Source: Alphaproteobacteria bacterium (lineage in GTDB: Bacteria; Pseudomonadota; Alphaproteobacteria; Caulobacterales; Caulobacteraceae). Taken from it: a stretch of DNA of 19,566 bases. The stretch is from NCBI GenBank assembly GCA_028869395.1, contig JAGWSE010000081.1:1-19566 (forward strand), in the 5' to 3' direction. Position 1 is the first letter of the stretch. Every line of letters starts with the position of its first letter. Both the position numbers and the translations under genes were made by a program. The notes below the pieces were generated by a model, which did not search any database, was not told where the DNA came from, and worked only from the letters and a program-made list of their open reading frames with translations. This document shows positions 1-7,420 of this stretch, piece after piece.

Positions 1-608
1 CAATGCGGACGGGCGGCTGGAACGGGATCAACTGGGATCCGTCGGTCGCCCGTGGGCCCGAAAAGAATATTCGGACCTGGGGTCAGCTCGGCCTGAATGG
101 CAAGTGGAAGAACATGCCGATCCGCGTGTTCGGCTATACGCTGAAGTACAATTTTCCTGACGAGATCCACAACAAGGTGTTCCACGGCGGGTACAAGTGG
201 AACGAGGCGCTCGAGGAGTACGCCAACAAGACCAATCCGGACGGCTCCCTCTACATCGCCGGCCAGCAGATGATCGACGACCTGGGGAAGACGCCGGGGG
301 CCATCGCCTACGTGGCCGGCGGCGTCTCGATGATGAATTCGAATGTGAAGCTGTTGCCGCTATCGGTGAAGACCGGCGGCCCGCCCATCCCGCTCACGCT
401 CGACAACGTACAGAACCGGACCTATCCGCTCGCGGGCGAGGTCTACTTCTACATGAACCGCCCGCCGGGGAGGCCGCTGCCCCCGAAGGTCCGCGAATTC
501 ATGCGCTACGTGTTGAGCCGCCAGGGCCAGGAGCAGGTCGAGCGTGACGGCAAGTACCTGCCGCTCACCGCGGAGCTCTCGCGCGAAGAAACCGCCAAGC
601 TGAACTGA
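1..608 (+). CDS. PstS-like periplasmic substrate-binding protein, 3' part (5' end outside window)
   Basis: This is the C-terminal part of a binding protein of the PstS / PBP-like superfamily. The reading frame is open to the window edge (codons in phase from base 3). The first visible residues, MRTGGWNG, align inside the central block of the complete relatives here (FGAxRSGGWxG), so about half the protein lies upstream and base 3 is not a real start. Shared blocks follow in order: ARGPEKNIRTWGQLGL, a VFGYTL segment matching VYGYNL in relatives, a YPLxxExYFYM strand, and the ending EFMRYVLSRQGQEQVERDGK then YLPLTAE, which closes almost every member here. The part seen has no cysteine. It is expected to be exported and to bind an anion such as phosphate, but the ligand is unproven. 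The next gene on the same strand begins 16 bases later, so the two are probably co-transcribed. Confidence 0.9.
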   Translation, partial: MRTGGWNGINWDPSVARGPEKNIRTWGQLGLNGKWKNMPIRVFGYTLKYNFPDEIHNKVFHGGYKWNEALEEYANKTNPDGSLYIAGQQMIDDLGKTPGAIAYVAGGVSMMNSNVKLLPLSVKTGGPPIPLTLDNVQNRTYPLAGEVYFYMNRPPGRPLPPKVREFMRYVLSRQGQEQVERDGKYLPLTAELSREETAKLN

Positions 609-624
609 CAGGAAGGGCCGGATC

Positions 625-1707
625 ATGGGTCGAACCCCGAGCCGGGCCTGGACCGCGGCGCTGATCGCGGGCCTCGCCCTCTGCGGCGGCGGCCCGGAGG
701 CGCTGGCGAGCGGCCCCACGCTCTCGCCCGCGCAAGCGGAGGCGGCGCTCGCGGCCCTGCCGCCCTACCAGCCGAGGGCGCCGGTGAGCGGCGTCATCCG
801 CACCTGGGGCCACGTGTTTGTCGCCGAGGTGATGGCGCGCTGGGAGGCGGGGTTCCGGCGCTATCATCCGGACGTGCGCTTCGAGGACAATCTGGTGAGC
901 AGCGCCGCCGCGCTGGGCGCGCTCTATTCGGGCGTGGCCGACATCGGCTTCGTCGCGCGCGAGCCGCGGCCCATGGAGCTTGCAGGCTACCGCCGGGTCG
1001 AGAAGCGGGCCCCGCTCGGCTTCCGCGTCATGACCGGCGCCTATCTCAACGCCGACAAGGTGGTTGCGCTGGGCATCCTCGTCCATCGCGACAACCCGCT
1101 GACCCATATCACCTTCGCTCAGCTCGACGCGGTGTTCGGCGGCGAGACGCGGCGGGCCCATCGGCGAATCCGCACCTGGGGCGAACTGGGTCTCACGGGC
1201 GCCTGGGCGAACCGGCCCATCCACGGATATGCGGGGACGCTGGACGCCGCGCCCGGGTTCATCTTCTCGCAGCGGGTGATGAAGGGCAGCCAGCTCTGGA
1301 ACGAGGACCTGACGCTGTTCGACGACATCGATGCGCCGGGCAAGCCGACGCTCTACGCCACCAGCCAGGTCGCCGCCGCGGTGGCGAAGGACCCCGACGG
1401 GATCGGGATTTCGGGCGCGGGGAATATCGGCCCCGCCCTCAAGATCCTGCCCGTCTCCGAGGGTGATTCAGGTCCTTACGTGGCGCCGAGCGTCGAGGCG
1501 GTCGCGAGCGGGCGCTATCCGCTGACGCGTTACGTGCAGCTGTTCGTCAACGGCAGGCCCGGCGCGCCGGACAATCCCGCCGCCGCGGAATTCATCCGCT
1601 ACGTCCTGAGCCGGGAGGGCCAGCGCGCGGTGGTGAGCGAAGGCGATTATCTGCCGCTCCCGCCTGCCGTGGCGGCGGCGGAACGGGCGAAGCTCGGCCC
1701 GCCTTAG
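625..1707 (+). CDS. PstS-like periplasmic substrate-binding protein, short variant
   Basis: A 360-residue exported protein of the same PstS-like family. The first 28 residues form a signal peptide ending ALA-S. A purine-rich AGGAAGGG sits upstream of the ATG. The mature part shows the family's LPPYQP motif, then SGVIRTWG, an ADIGFVAR segment equivalent to the SD/IGxGRK region of relatives, MTGAYL, the LDAVFGG block, IRTWGELGLTGAW, and the EFIRYVLSREGQRAV ending. Unlike its relatives it lacks about 20 residues after VFGG: the RSGGWxGxxWxxxxARG stretch is reduced to ETRRAHR. It also keeps fewer conserved positions (GHVF where others have GSNY), so its ligand may differ. It follows the preceding relative by 16 bases. 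Its stop codon overlaps by 4 bases the stop of the convergent barrel gene. The PstS-like fold is fairly sure; the substrate is not known. Confidence 0.88.
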   Translation: MGRTPSRAWTAALIAGLALCGGGPEALASGPTLSPAQAEAALAALPPYQPRAPVSGVIRTWGHVFVAEVMARWEAGFRRYHPDVRFEDNLVSSAAALGALYSGVADIGFVAREPRPMELAGYRRVEKRAPLGFRVMTGAYLNADKVVALGILVHRDNPLTHITFAQLDAVFGGETRRAHRRIRTWGELGLTGAWANRPIHGYAGTLDAAPGFIFSQRVMKGSQLWNEDLTLFDDIDAPGKPTLYATSQVAAAVAKDPDGIGISGAGNIGPALKILPVSEGDSGPYVAPSVEAVASGRYPLTRYVQLFVNGRPGAPDNPAAAEFIRYVLSREGQRAVVSEGDYLPLPPAVAAAERAKLGPP

Positions 1708-2492
1708 TCGATCGGCACGCCGATGATGGCCTTGACGATCCACTGGTCCTCGGGCGCGCCCCAGCCGCGGCCGACGCCGAAGTCCAGATCCCAGCGGCCG
1801 AAGCCCTGGTCGAGGACGACGAAGGCCTCCTGGTCGTTGTCGGACAGACGCCCGAAGCGCCTGGCGCTCCCCAGGCTGTTGTAGCTCTCCAGGCCGAGCG
1901 CGGTGTCCGGCGCGACCTTGTAGCTGGCCTTGGTGGCGAGCTGATAGGTGACGGGGCCCTTGTCGGGTCCGGAGACGGCCCAGTCGGCGTTGAGGTTGGC
2001 GGCGAGGGTCCAGGGGCCCTGGCGCACCCCCAGAATGCCCTTCAGCTCGGCGTTCCAGGGGTTGATGTCCAGGCTGCGGCGCACCCGGCCGATCTCGAGG
2101 TTGGCGCCCCAGAACCAGTCCTGCCCCGGGCTGCGCGGCGCGATCCACTTCACCCGCCCCTTGACCCCGCCCAGTTCGGCGTCGCCGTTCCGGTCCAGGG
2201 TGGCGAGCGGCAGGTAGAGGCCGAGCTCGACGTTGTCGGTGAGCCCGTAGGACCATTCCGGCGTGAAGCGGAAGCGGCCGTCCGAGGCCATCTGGCCCGC
2301 ATAATCCACATTGGCGGCGCGGCCTTGCGGGACATAGTTCAGGTGCAGGTCGAGGCCGTAGACGCCCTTCGGGTTCATCTCGTCCATGTAGACCTGGATC
2401 TCCTCGTCGGCGGCGGCGGCGCAGCCGGGGAGAAGAGCCAGCCCTGCGAAGGCGGCGAGGGCCAGATTGACGCGAGACATGCGAAGGGGCAT
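1704..2492 (-). CDS. Predicted outer-membrane beta-barrel protein of unknown function
   Basis: A 262-residue protein. The N-terminus is a signal peptide (hydrophobic LALAAFAGLALLPGC, then AAAADEE). The cysteine makes a lipoprotein site thinkable, but a proline at position -2 is unusual, and cleavage in the AAAA run is equally possible. The rest alternates polar and hydrophobic/aromatic residues with many Tyr, Trp and Gly, for example the stretches GRFRFTPEWSYGLTDNVELG and WTLAANLNADWAV. This is the look of an outer-membrane barrel such as those annotated as phenol-degradation MetA-pathway or transporter-like proteins. No catalytic motif was recognised. An AAAGG lies about 11 bases before the first ATG; a second ATG four codons on has no such site, so the longer start was chosen. 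It follows the PepSY reductase gene by 78 bases on the same strand and may be the last gene of that unit. Confidence 0.72.
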   Translation of the reverse strand: MPLRMSRVNLALAAFAGLALLPGCAAAADEEIQVYMDEMNPKGVYGLDLHLNYVPQGRAANVDYAGQMASDGRFRFTPEWSYGLTDNVELGLYLPLATLDRNGDAELGGVKGRVKWIAPRSPGQDWFWGANLEIGRVRRSLDINPWNAELKGILGVRQGPWTLAANLNADWAVSGPDKGPVTYQLATKASYKVAPDTALGLESYNSLGSARRFGRLSDNDQEAFVVLDQGFGRWDLDFGVGRGWGAPEDQWIVKAIIGVPID

Positions 2493-2570
2493 CGGGCGGC
2501 GGACCTTTCGACTCGGCGAGCGTGCGCCCGCGCGAAGGGGATAAGGGCGAAGCTTGGCCTCGGCTAGGGC

Positions 2571-4613
2571 CTAGAGGTCGAGCACCAGCAGCTGGCCGGC
2601 GGACCTGGAGCAGCAGGGCGTGAACTGATCGTTCTTCGCCCTTTCTTCCGGCGAAAGCAGCATGTCGCGGTGCTCGACTTCGCCCTCCAGGACGCGGGTC
2701 AGGCAGGTCCCGCAGACGCCGTCGCCGCAAGAGGTCGGAATGTCGATGCCGTGAGCAGCGAGCGCCTCGACCACCGAGCGGTCCTTGGGCACCTCGATGA
2801 CCAGGCCGCTGGAGGCGATCTTCAGCGCGAAAGGTTTGTCATTGGCCGTGTCGCGATGGGCCGCGGCGAAGTACTCGCGGTGGATCCGCCCCTCGTCCCA
2901 ACCGAGCGCGCGGGCGGTCTCGACGACGTCGTCGATCAAGCGGTTCGGCCCGCAGACGTAGACGTGGGTCCCGGGCGGCTGCTGTCGAAGCAGGCTGGTC
3001 ACATTGAGGCGGCCGCGCTCGGCGCTCACGTGGAAATGGGTGCGTCCTGCGAAGCTCGAGCCGCGGATGCGGTCGGCGAAGGCCGCCTGGTCCAGGCTGC
3101 GCACGCAGTAGTGAAGGGCGAAGTCGGCGCCGATGTTGGCCAGTCGCTCGGCCATGCAGAGGATCGGGGTGATGCCGATGCCGCCGGCGATCAGGAGCGT
3201 CTTCTCCGCCCCATGCGCCAGCGGGAAATGGTTGCGCGGACCGCCCGCCTGCAGCACGTCGCCCTCTTCGACCTCCTCGTGCATGCGCACGGAGCCGCCG
3301 CGGCCCTCGTCCTCGCGCAGGACGGCGACCAAATAGCGGTGCGTCTCCTTGGGATCGTTGCAGAGTGAGTACTGGCGCGTCAGGCCCGGCGCGATGGTCA
3401 GGTCGATGTGGGAGCCGGCGCTGAACGCCGGCAGCACCTTGCCGCGCGGATGGGCGAGCTCGAAGCTGGTGATGGAGTCCGCCTCGACGGTCTTGGCGAC
3501 CACCTTCAGCGGCAGGCCGCCCTTGGCGCCCTTGCGCAGCTGCTTGCGGATGTAGGGGCTGAAGCCGGAGTAGGCCTGCACCGGCACGGAGAAGCAGGCC
3601 AGCATCAGCAGGAGCTGGTAGGGGATGCCGAAGATCAGGCCCGAGTGGACCGCCAGGAAGTAGAGATAGACCTTCCGGCCGAGGCTCGTGCCCGTCCTGT
3701 AGGGACTGAACTTGAGGACCCTGCCGGTCACCCCATCGAGATAGAGATAGGACTTGGCCTCCCGGTGCGGCATGCCGCGCTGCAGGATCTCGAACTCGAC
3801 CGCCGGGTTCCTCCCCTTGGGAAGGTGGATCGCCACCCACTGGATGCCGGGCGCGTCCGCCTTCGCCCGGGTCCAGAGCTGATCGATGGTCAGACGCTTG
3901 CCCTTCTCCGGATGGGCGGGCGGGGGTGGCGCTTCGCGGTTATCGACGGGCGACTGGACCACGAAGGAGAGCGCCGCGCGGGCCCAGTCGAACGACAGCG
4001 GCAGGGCCGTGAAGCTCATGGCCAGCAGGAAGGCGGCGGCCCAGGCGCCGATCACCCTGTGCAGGTTGAGCGTGCGGGCGATTCCGGGCAGGCGGGTGTT
4101 GAAGGTGAGGGCGCCTTTCACGGCCGCGCGCGACTTCGGCCACCACAGGATCACGCCGCCGAGCACGAGGAACACCAGGACGAGGGCGTTCATGACGCCC
4201 GCGATCTGCTTGCCATTGTCGATCCAGCGAAAGCGGTGGAGATAGTCGAAGGCGCCATAGAAGCCGCCGTACTGGTTCTGGACCCCGTTCACGCGGCCGC
4301 TGCAGGGATCGACGTAGACGTAGTCCTTGTTGTCGAACTTGACGGCGATCGAGCTCGGCTTGCCGGGCGTGAGTTCCACGGAATCCAGATTCCCGGGATG
4401 GGCCGCCTGGGCGATGGCCATTGCGCGGTCGATCGGCAGGGGCGCAGCGCAGGTGGCCGCGGTCACCAGATCGCGGTTCAGCAGGTCCTCGAAGTGTGGG
4501 CGCATGACGAGCACGCCGCCGGTGACGGCGAGGAACAGCATCGCCAGGCCGGCGGTGAAGCCCACCCAGGTGTGCAGCCACAGAAGGTTCTTACGGAAGG
4601 CGCTCTGCTGCAT
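2571..4613 (-). CDS. PepSY transmembrane domain fused to FAD/NAD(P)H/2Fe-2S reductase
   Basis: A 680-residue inner-membrane electron-transfer protein. Residues 1-345 are a PepSY-associated transmembrane region with membrane segments near 14-37, 138-157, 187-207 and 316-345. Histidines in or beside them (H14, H126, H185, H323) match the pattern that ligates haems in PepSY-type siderophore reductases such as FoxB. A ferredoxin-NADP reductase module starts near 366: RQYSL (413-417) is the flavin site, GGIGITP (477-483) the pyridine-nucleotide site, and YVCGP (552-556) is typical. The C-terminus is a plant-type 2Fe-2S domain with C629, C634, C637 and C667, spacing Cx4Cx2Cx29C. Electrons would pass from NAD(P)H through FAD and 2Fe-2S to membrane haem and then a periplasmic ferric substrate. 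It follows a siderophore-type receptor on the same strand, which supports ferric-chelate reduction. The ATG has no clear ribosome site. The domains are sure; the substrate is inferred. Confidence 0.93.
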   Translation of the reverse strand: MQQSAFRKNLLWLHTWVGFTAGLAMLFLAVTGGVLVMRPHFEDLLNRDLVTAATCAAPLPIDRAMAIAQAAHPGNLDSVELTPGKPSSIAVKFDNKDYVYVDPCSGRVNGVQNQYGGFYGAFDYLHRFRWIDNGKQIAGVMNALVLVFLVLGGVILWWPKSRAAVKGALTFNTRLPGIARTLNLHRVIGAWAAAFLLAMSFTALPLSFDWARAALSFVVQSPVDNREAPPPPAHPEKGKRLTIDQLWTRAKADAPGIQWVAIHLPKGRNPAVEFEILQRGMPHREAKSYLYLDGVTGRVLKFSPYRTGTSLGRKVYLYFLAVHSGLIFGIPYQLLLMLACFSVPVQAYSGFSPYIRKQLRKGAKGGLPLKVVAKTVEADSITSFELAHPRGKVLPAFSAGSHIDLTIAPGLTRQYSLCNDPKETHRYLVAVLREDEGRGGSVRMHEEVEEGDVLQAGGPRNHFPLAHGAEKTLLIAGGIGITPILCMAERLANIGADFALHYCVRSLDQAAFADRIRGSSFAGRTHFHVSAERGRLNVTSLLRQQPPGTHVYVCGPNRLIDDVVETARALGWDEGRIHREYFAAAHRDTANDKPFALKIASSGLVIEVPKDRSVVEALAAHGIDIPTSCGDGVCGTCLTRVLEGEVEHRDMLLSPEERAKNDQFTPCCSRSAGQLLVLDL

Positions 4614-4916
4614 GGGTTTCGCGATCTTGCGACTCGGTTGGGTTTGGCGAGCTCGTCCCGCGCGGCGGCGGGCTCCAGAGCCATGAGGCTCTGTTCGGTG
4701 TCCTTGCCAGATGCGACAATCCCCTGCGGCGAAAGCGGCAGGCGCAAGCGCTGCCGCCGGCGGGCGGGGAGCGTCCAGGCCAATGCCGCTCCGGCGGCCG
4801 GAGCGAGGGGGGACCGCAGGCGATAGCTTGGGCGGGCGGTCGGTATCACGCGGTGAACCAGGCTCGTGCGGTGCGATCGCCGGGCGGCGGAGCCTCGCCG
4901 CCCGGCGTCGTTGGGG
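4614..4916 (-). other. Intergenic region with several hairpins, leader of the PepSY reductase gene
   Basis: This 303-base stretch separates the receptor stop from the PepSY reductase start, both on the - strand. It holds no convincing gene. It contains four stem-loops: a 12-bp stem next to the receptor stop (4878-4907, listed separately); an 8-bp stem with 3-base loop, CGCTCCGG/CCGGAGCG (4787-4794 and 4798-4805); an imperfect stem at 4737-4755; and a 7-bp stem with ATGA loop on the + strand, CAGAGCC/GGCTCTG (4676-4682 and 4687-4693), about 63 bases before the reductase ATG. None is followed by a T-run in the direction of transcription. They could stop or stabilise transcripts or modulate expression of the reductase. 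No promoter could be assigned with confidence. Confidence 0.5.
4878..4907 (-). terminator. Perfect 12-bp stem-loop just after the TonB receptor stop
   Basis: CGCCGGGCGGCG (4878-4889) and CGCCGCCCGGCG (4896-4907) are perfect inverted repeats with a 6-base loop, starting 9 bases after the receptor stop codon in the direction of transcription. The position and stability fit a transcription terminator or an mRNA 3'-end stabiliser. There is no T-run after the stem, so it is not a textbook intrinsic terminator. Confidence 0.6.
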
Positions 4917-7160
4917 TCAGAAGCGGGCGCGGGCGGTAAGGGTGGCGGTGCGCGGCTCGCCGGGGACGATCTGGATCGCGCCCGAGAAGCCGGTGCTCTC
5001 ATAGTACCGCTCATCGAACAGGTTGCCGACCTTGAAGGTCAGGTCGACGGTCTTGTTGACGCGGTAGTACACCGCGAGATCCGTCGTCGTGTAGGCTGGC
5101 AGCTTGAGTGTGTCGGGGTTCTTGGCCTTCGGCAGCAGGCCCGCACGGTCGCCGGTGTAGGAGACACCCAGCCCCACCCCAAACCTGCTGAGCGGACCGT
5201 CGGCGAAGTCGTACCGTGTCCAGATGTGGGCGTTGTTCCTCGGGACGTTGGTGAGGAGCGCGCCGACCTGCTGCGGGATGTTCGACTTCGTGACCCGGGC
5301 GTCCAGGTAGGAATAGCCGCCGGATATCTGCCAGTTCGGAATAGGGTTCGCGTCGACTTCGAGTTCCAGCCCCTTCGATTCCTCCGCGCCGAGCTGCTCG
5401 GCGCAGGTGCCAAATGAACAGGCGAAGGTGTTGATGACGTTCTGCTTCTTGATGTCGAAGTCGGCGAGGGTGAACGTCAGGCGGTGGTCGAACAGGTTGG
5501 CCTTGACTCCGCCCTCGATGGAGTAGGCCGTGGTCGGGGAGAAGCTGTAGACCCCATTGATGTCCTGGTTGGTCGGCGGCACCGGCACGAACGAGGTCGA
5601 ATAGCTGACATAGAACGACAGGTGCGACGTCGGCTCGTAGATCAGGCCCGCCATGGGCAGCCAGTCGTCGTTGGACGCGGACTGGTCAGGAACGCCCGCC
5701 AGCTTCTTTTCGTGAATGGACAGGTCTTCCTTCGCGTAGCGGAGACCGACCATCAGTTTCCACTGATCGGTGAAGCTCAGCAGGTCGGAGACGTAGACGC
5801 CGTAGGCGTTGCTGCCCGAGAAGCGGTCGTTCAGGTTCTTGGGCGTGTTGGGGTTGACCAGCGGAAAGGTGTCGAGCGCCGGAAGCAGGCCGATCTGCGG
5901 GTCGATGACCGAGACATTGTACTGGGAGGGCAGATTGTAGAACTGCAGCCGGTTCAGGTCGGCGGTTTCACGGCCGAGGTTCACGCCGACGACGATCTGG
6001 TTGCGGATCGACCCGAGGTCGAAGTCGCCGGTGACGTTGATATCGGCGAAGGAGTACGTCCGGGTGTTCTTCTGACCCCGCGCGCGGCGGGTGACCTGCA
6101 GGCCATTCGGGGTGATCCCCACCACGTCGACCCCGTGGGATTGGTCCACGTGGTAGACGTACCGGTAGCCGGCGTTCAGGCGGAACTTGTCGGTCAGGTC
6201 GTGGTGCAGCCACGCCGTCGCGGTCTCGCCTTCCTCCGTCTGGTAGTCGCCCGGCTCCTGGTAGACCGTGTCGATGGGCGCGATGAACGAGGCGTCGTCA
6301 TGCGGCGCCACCAGGAAGGTGTCGTAGTGGATGCGCGTGCGGCGGTACTCGAGCTGGAGGGTTGCGTCGGTCGTGGGCGACATCTTCCAGGTCATCATCG
6401 GCGCGACATAGAGGGGCCGCTCGTACGAGTTGACCCGGAAGCCCTTGTCGTAGCCGGTCTCGGCGATGAACCGGTAGAGCAGGGAGCCGCTTTCGGTGAG
6501 GGGCCCCGTCGTGTCGGCGGACACCGTCAATCCCGTGGCGCGGTCGATGTCGCCGACGCCCTTGTCGCCGCGGACCTCCACTTCGGTTTCCCGGCTCTCC
6601 AGCGGCTTCTTGGAGATGATGTTCACGAAGCCGCCCGGCTGGGCCTGGCCGTAGAGGATCGAGGCCGGGCCCTTCACGACCTCGACGTGGTCCGTGCCGA
6701 TCGTGGGCGGCGAGCCGTAGCGAACGGAGAGCCCTGGCAGTCCGTCCGTCATGATGGCGTTGCGGTCGTTGGCGGAGGTCTTGAATCCGCGGATCGTGAG
6801 ATCGTAGCCGGTGTTGCCGGCCCGCTGAACGCCCGTCATGTACGGATAGAGGTCGGCGATGCTGGTCACCTCGATCGCGTTCATGAACGACTTCGTGTAG
6901 GCCGACACGCTCATCGGCGTGTCCATCACCGGGATGTTCAGCTTGGTGCCGCTATAGGCGCCGGTCGCCAGGAACCTGCCGGTGACCACGACTTCGGACA
7001 CAGCCGCGCTCTGATCGGCAGGCGCGGCCTTGACCGGGGCGGCGGCCTGAGCGGCCTGGGTCCCGACGCCGGGCGCGGCCGGCTGGGCAAGCGCCAACCC
7101 CGGAACGAGGGCCGGCGTGGCGGCAAATGCTGTGGCGAGCAGAAGCTGCTTGAACGTCAC
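4917..7160 (-). CDS. TonB-dependent siderophore-type outer-membrane receptor
   Basis: A 747-residue outer-membrane transporter that would import a ferric chelate or similar ligand with TonB-ExbBD energy. The start is a GTG at 7160: GGGAGGAC lies just upstream and the signal peptide (FKQLLLATAFAATPALVPGL, cleaved at ALA-Q after residue 25) begins there, whereas an upstream ATG at 7289 adds an Arg-rich stretch with no export signal. A TonB box (VSEVVVTG, residues 54-61) precedes the plug, which shows DTPMSVSAY, LTIRGFKTSANDRNAIMTDG, VEVVKGPASILYGQAQPGG and NIISKKP, typical of the siderophore-receptor subfamily. The barrel ends in TLTARARF with the usual terminal Phe. The PepSY reductase gene follows 303 bases later on the same strand. 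The ligand cannot be read from the sequence. The family is sure; an iron-chelate role is probable; a PHO-box-like repeat 180 bases upstream leaves a phosphorus-related role open. Confidence 0.94.
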   Translation of the reverse strand: MTFKQLLLATAFAATPALVPGLALAQPAAPGVGTQAAQAAAPVKAAPADQSAAVSEVVVTGRFLATGAYSGTKLNIPVMDTPMSVSAYTKSFMNAIEVTSIADLYPYMTGVQRAGNTGYDLTIRGFKTSANDRNAIMTDGLPGLSVRYGSPPTIGTDHVEVVKGPASILYGQAQPGGFVNIISKKPLESRETEVEVRGDKGVGDIDRATGLTVSADTTGPLTESGSLLYRFIAETGYDKGFRVNSYERPLYVAPMMTWKMSPTTDATLQLEYRRTRIHYDTFLVAPHDDASFIAPIDTVYQEPGDYQTEEGETATAWLHHDLTDKFRLNAGYRYVYHVDQSHGVDVVGITPNGLQVTRRARGQKNTRTYSFADINVTGDFDLGSIRNQIVVGVNLGRETADLNRLQFYNLPSQYNVSVIDPQIGLLPALDTFPLVNPNTPKNLNDRFSGSNAYGVYVSDLLSFTDQWKLMVGLRYAKEDLSIHEKKLAGVPDQSASNDDWLPMAGLIYEPTSHLSFYVSYSTSFVPVPPTNQDINGVYSFSPTTAYSIEGGVKANLFDHRLTFTLADFDIKKQNVINTFACSFGTCAEQLGAEESKGLELEVDANPIPNWQISGGYSYLDARVTKSNIPQQVGALLTNVPRNNAHIWTRYDFADGPLSRFGVGLGVSYTGDRAGLLPKAKNPDTLKLPAYTTTDLAVYYRVNKTVDLTFKVGNLFDERYYESTGFSGAIQIVPGEPRTATLTARARF

Positions 7161-7209
7161 GATGCTTGTCCTCCCTCTCCGCTTCCCCTGCGGAGGCGCC
7201 TTGCGGCGC
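7161..7209 (-). promoter_or_regulatory. Receptor 5' leader: two adjacent hairpins abutting the ribosome site
   Basis: Read on the - strand, GCGCC-GCAA-GGCGC (7209 to 7196, a GNRA tetraloop) is followed directly by CTCCGC-AGGGGAA-GCGGAG (7195 to 7177) and then the ribosome site GGGAGG (7175-7170) before the GTG. The two stems touch end to end. The CCTCC inside this block could pair instead with GGAGG of the ribosome site, so two mutually exclusive folds are possible. Seen directly: the repeats. Control of translation is inference. Confidence 0.4.
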
Positions 7210-7339
7210 GTTTTTTCTTGGCGGACGCCGCCACGCGCCTGAGACGCCGCCCGCCCGAAAGCCCCCAGGCCTGCGGCGCCGCGCGCCATCCCGACTGCCG
7301 AGATCTGACAGCTGTCCGCGCCGGATTTTGGCCTTAAAG

Positions 7340-7361
7340 CTGTCGCAAACCTGACGCGAAC
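7340..7361 (+). promoter_or_regulatory. PHO-box-like 11-base direct repeat (candidate PhoB site)
   Basis: Two head-to-tail 11-base units, CTGTCGCAAAC (7340-7350) and CTGACGCGAAC (7351-7361), agree at 9 of 11 positions. The known PhoB site is two CTGTCAT-type units with an 11-base period, and this copy keeps CTG(T/A)C in both units plus the A-rich spacer (about 13-14 of 18 positions against the E. coli consensus). Its orientation points toward dctA, 325 bases downstream. It also lies 180 bases upstream of the divergent receptor. Other OmpR-family regulators bind similar direct repeats, so the identity of the regulator is inference. Confidence 0.5.
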
Positions 7362-7362
7362 C

Positions 7363-7382
7363 TTAAGGCGCGTTAAGGCGCC
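7363..7382 (+). repeat. Tandem 10-base direct repeat beside the PHO-box-like site
   Basis: TTAAGGCGCG (7363-7372) is followed at once by TTAAGGCGCC (7373-7382), with one mismatch. It begins one base after the PHO-box-like repeat, and CCTTAA occurs again at 7332-7337. It may be an added regulator site in the divergent promoter region. Confidence 0.5.
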
Positions 7383-7420
7383 TTTCGTTTAATGCAATAA
7401 TACGAATTAGTCGCAAATAG
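7383..7420. promoter_or_regulatory. AT-rich patch in the receptor/dctA divergent region
   Basis: This is the only clearly AT-rich stretch in the 525 bases between the divergent receptor and dctA genes. On the + strand it holds TTTAAT (7388-7393), one base from a -10 box. On the - strand TTGCGACTAATTCG with TATTATTGCA is a loose inverted TGC...GCA arrangement that could be a promoter or Fur-type site for the receptor. No element is strong enough to assign. From 7421 to 7685 I see no gene and no convincing sigma-54 promoter. Confidence 0.35.

Noticed and set aside
1704..2492. Lipoprotein status of the barrel protein
   Set aside because: LPGC resembles a lipobox, but proline at -2 is atypical and a signal peptidase I site follows at once; left open in the annotation.
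1468..2730. Long - strand open frame spanning the barrel gene and its neighbours
   Set aside because: The translation is Arg/Pro/Gly-rich low complexity and overlaps two supported genes in other frames.
7196..7216. Rho-independent terminator on the + strand (5-bp stem then six T)
   Set aside because: No + strand gene ends upstream; the stem is more simply part of the receptor leader. Kept only as a remark.
5484..7337. Long + strand open frame opposite the TonB receptor
   Set aside because: It is antisense to a receptor with clear family motifs, its translation is Arg/Val/Asp-rich with no recognisable domain, and such long shadow frames are normal in GC-rich DNA.
7391..7420. Fur or Irr box upstream of the receptor
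   Set aside because: The TGC...GCA arrangement matches only at its ends; the interior does not pair, so it cannot be called an iron box from sequence alone.
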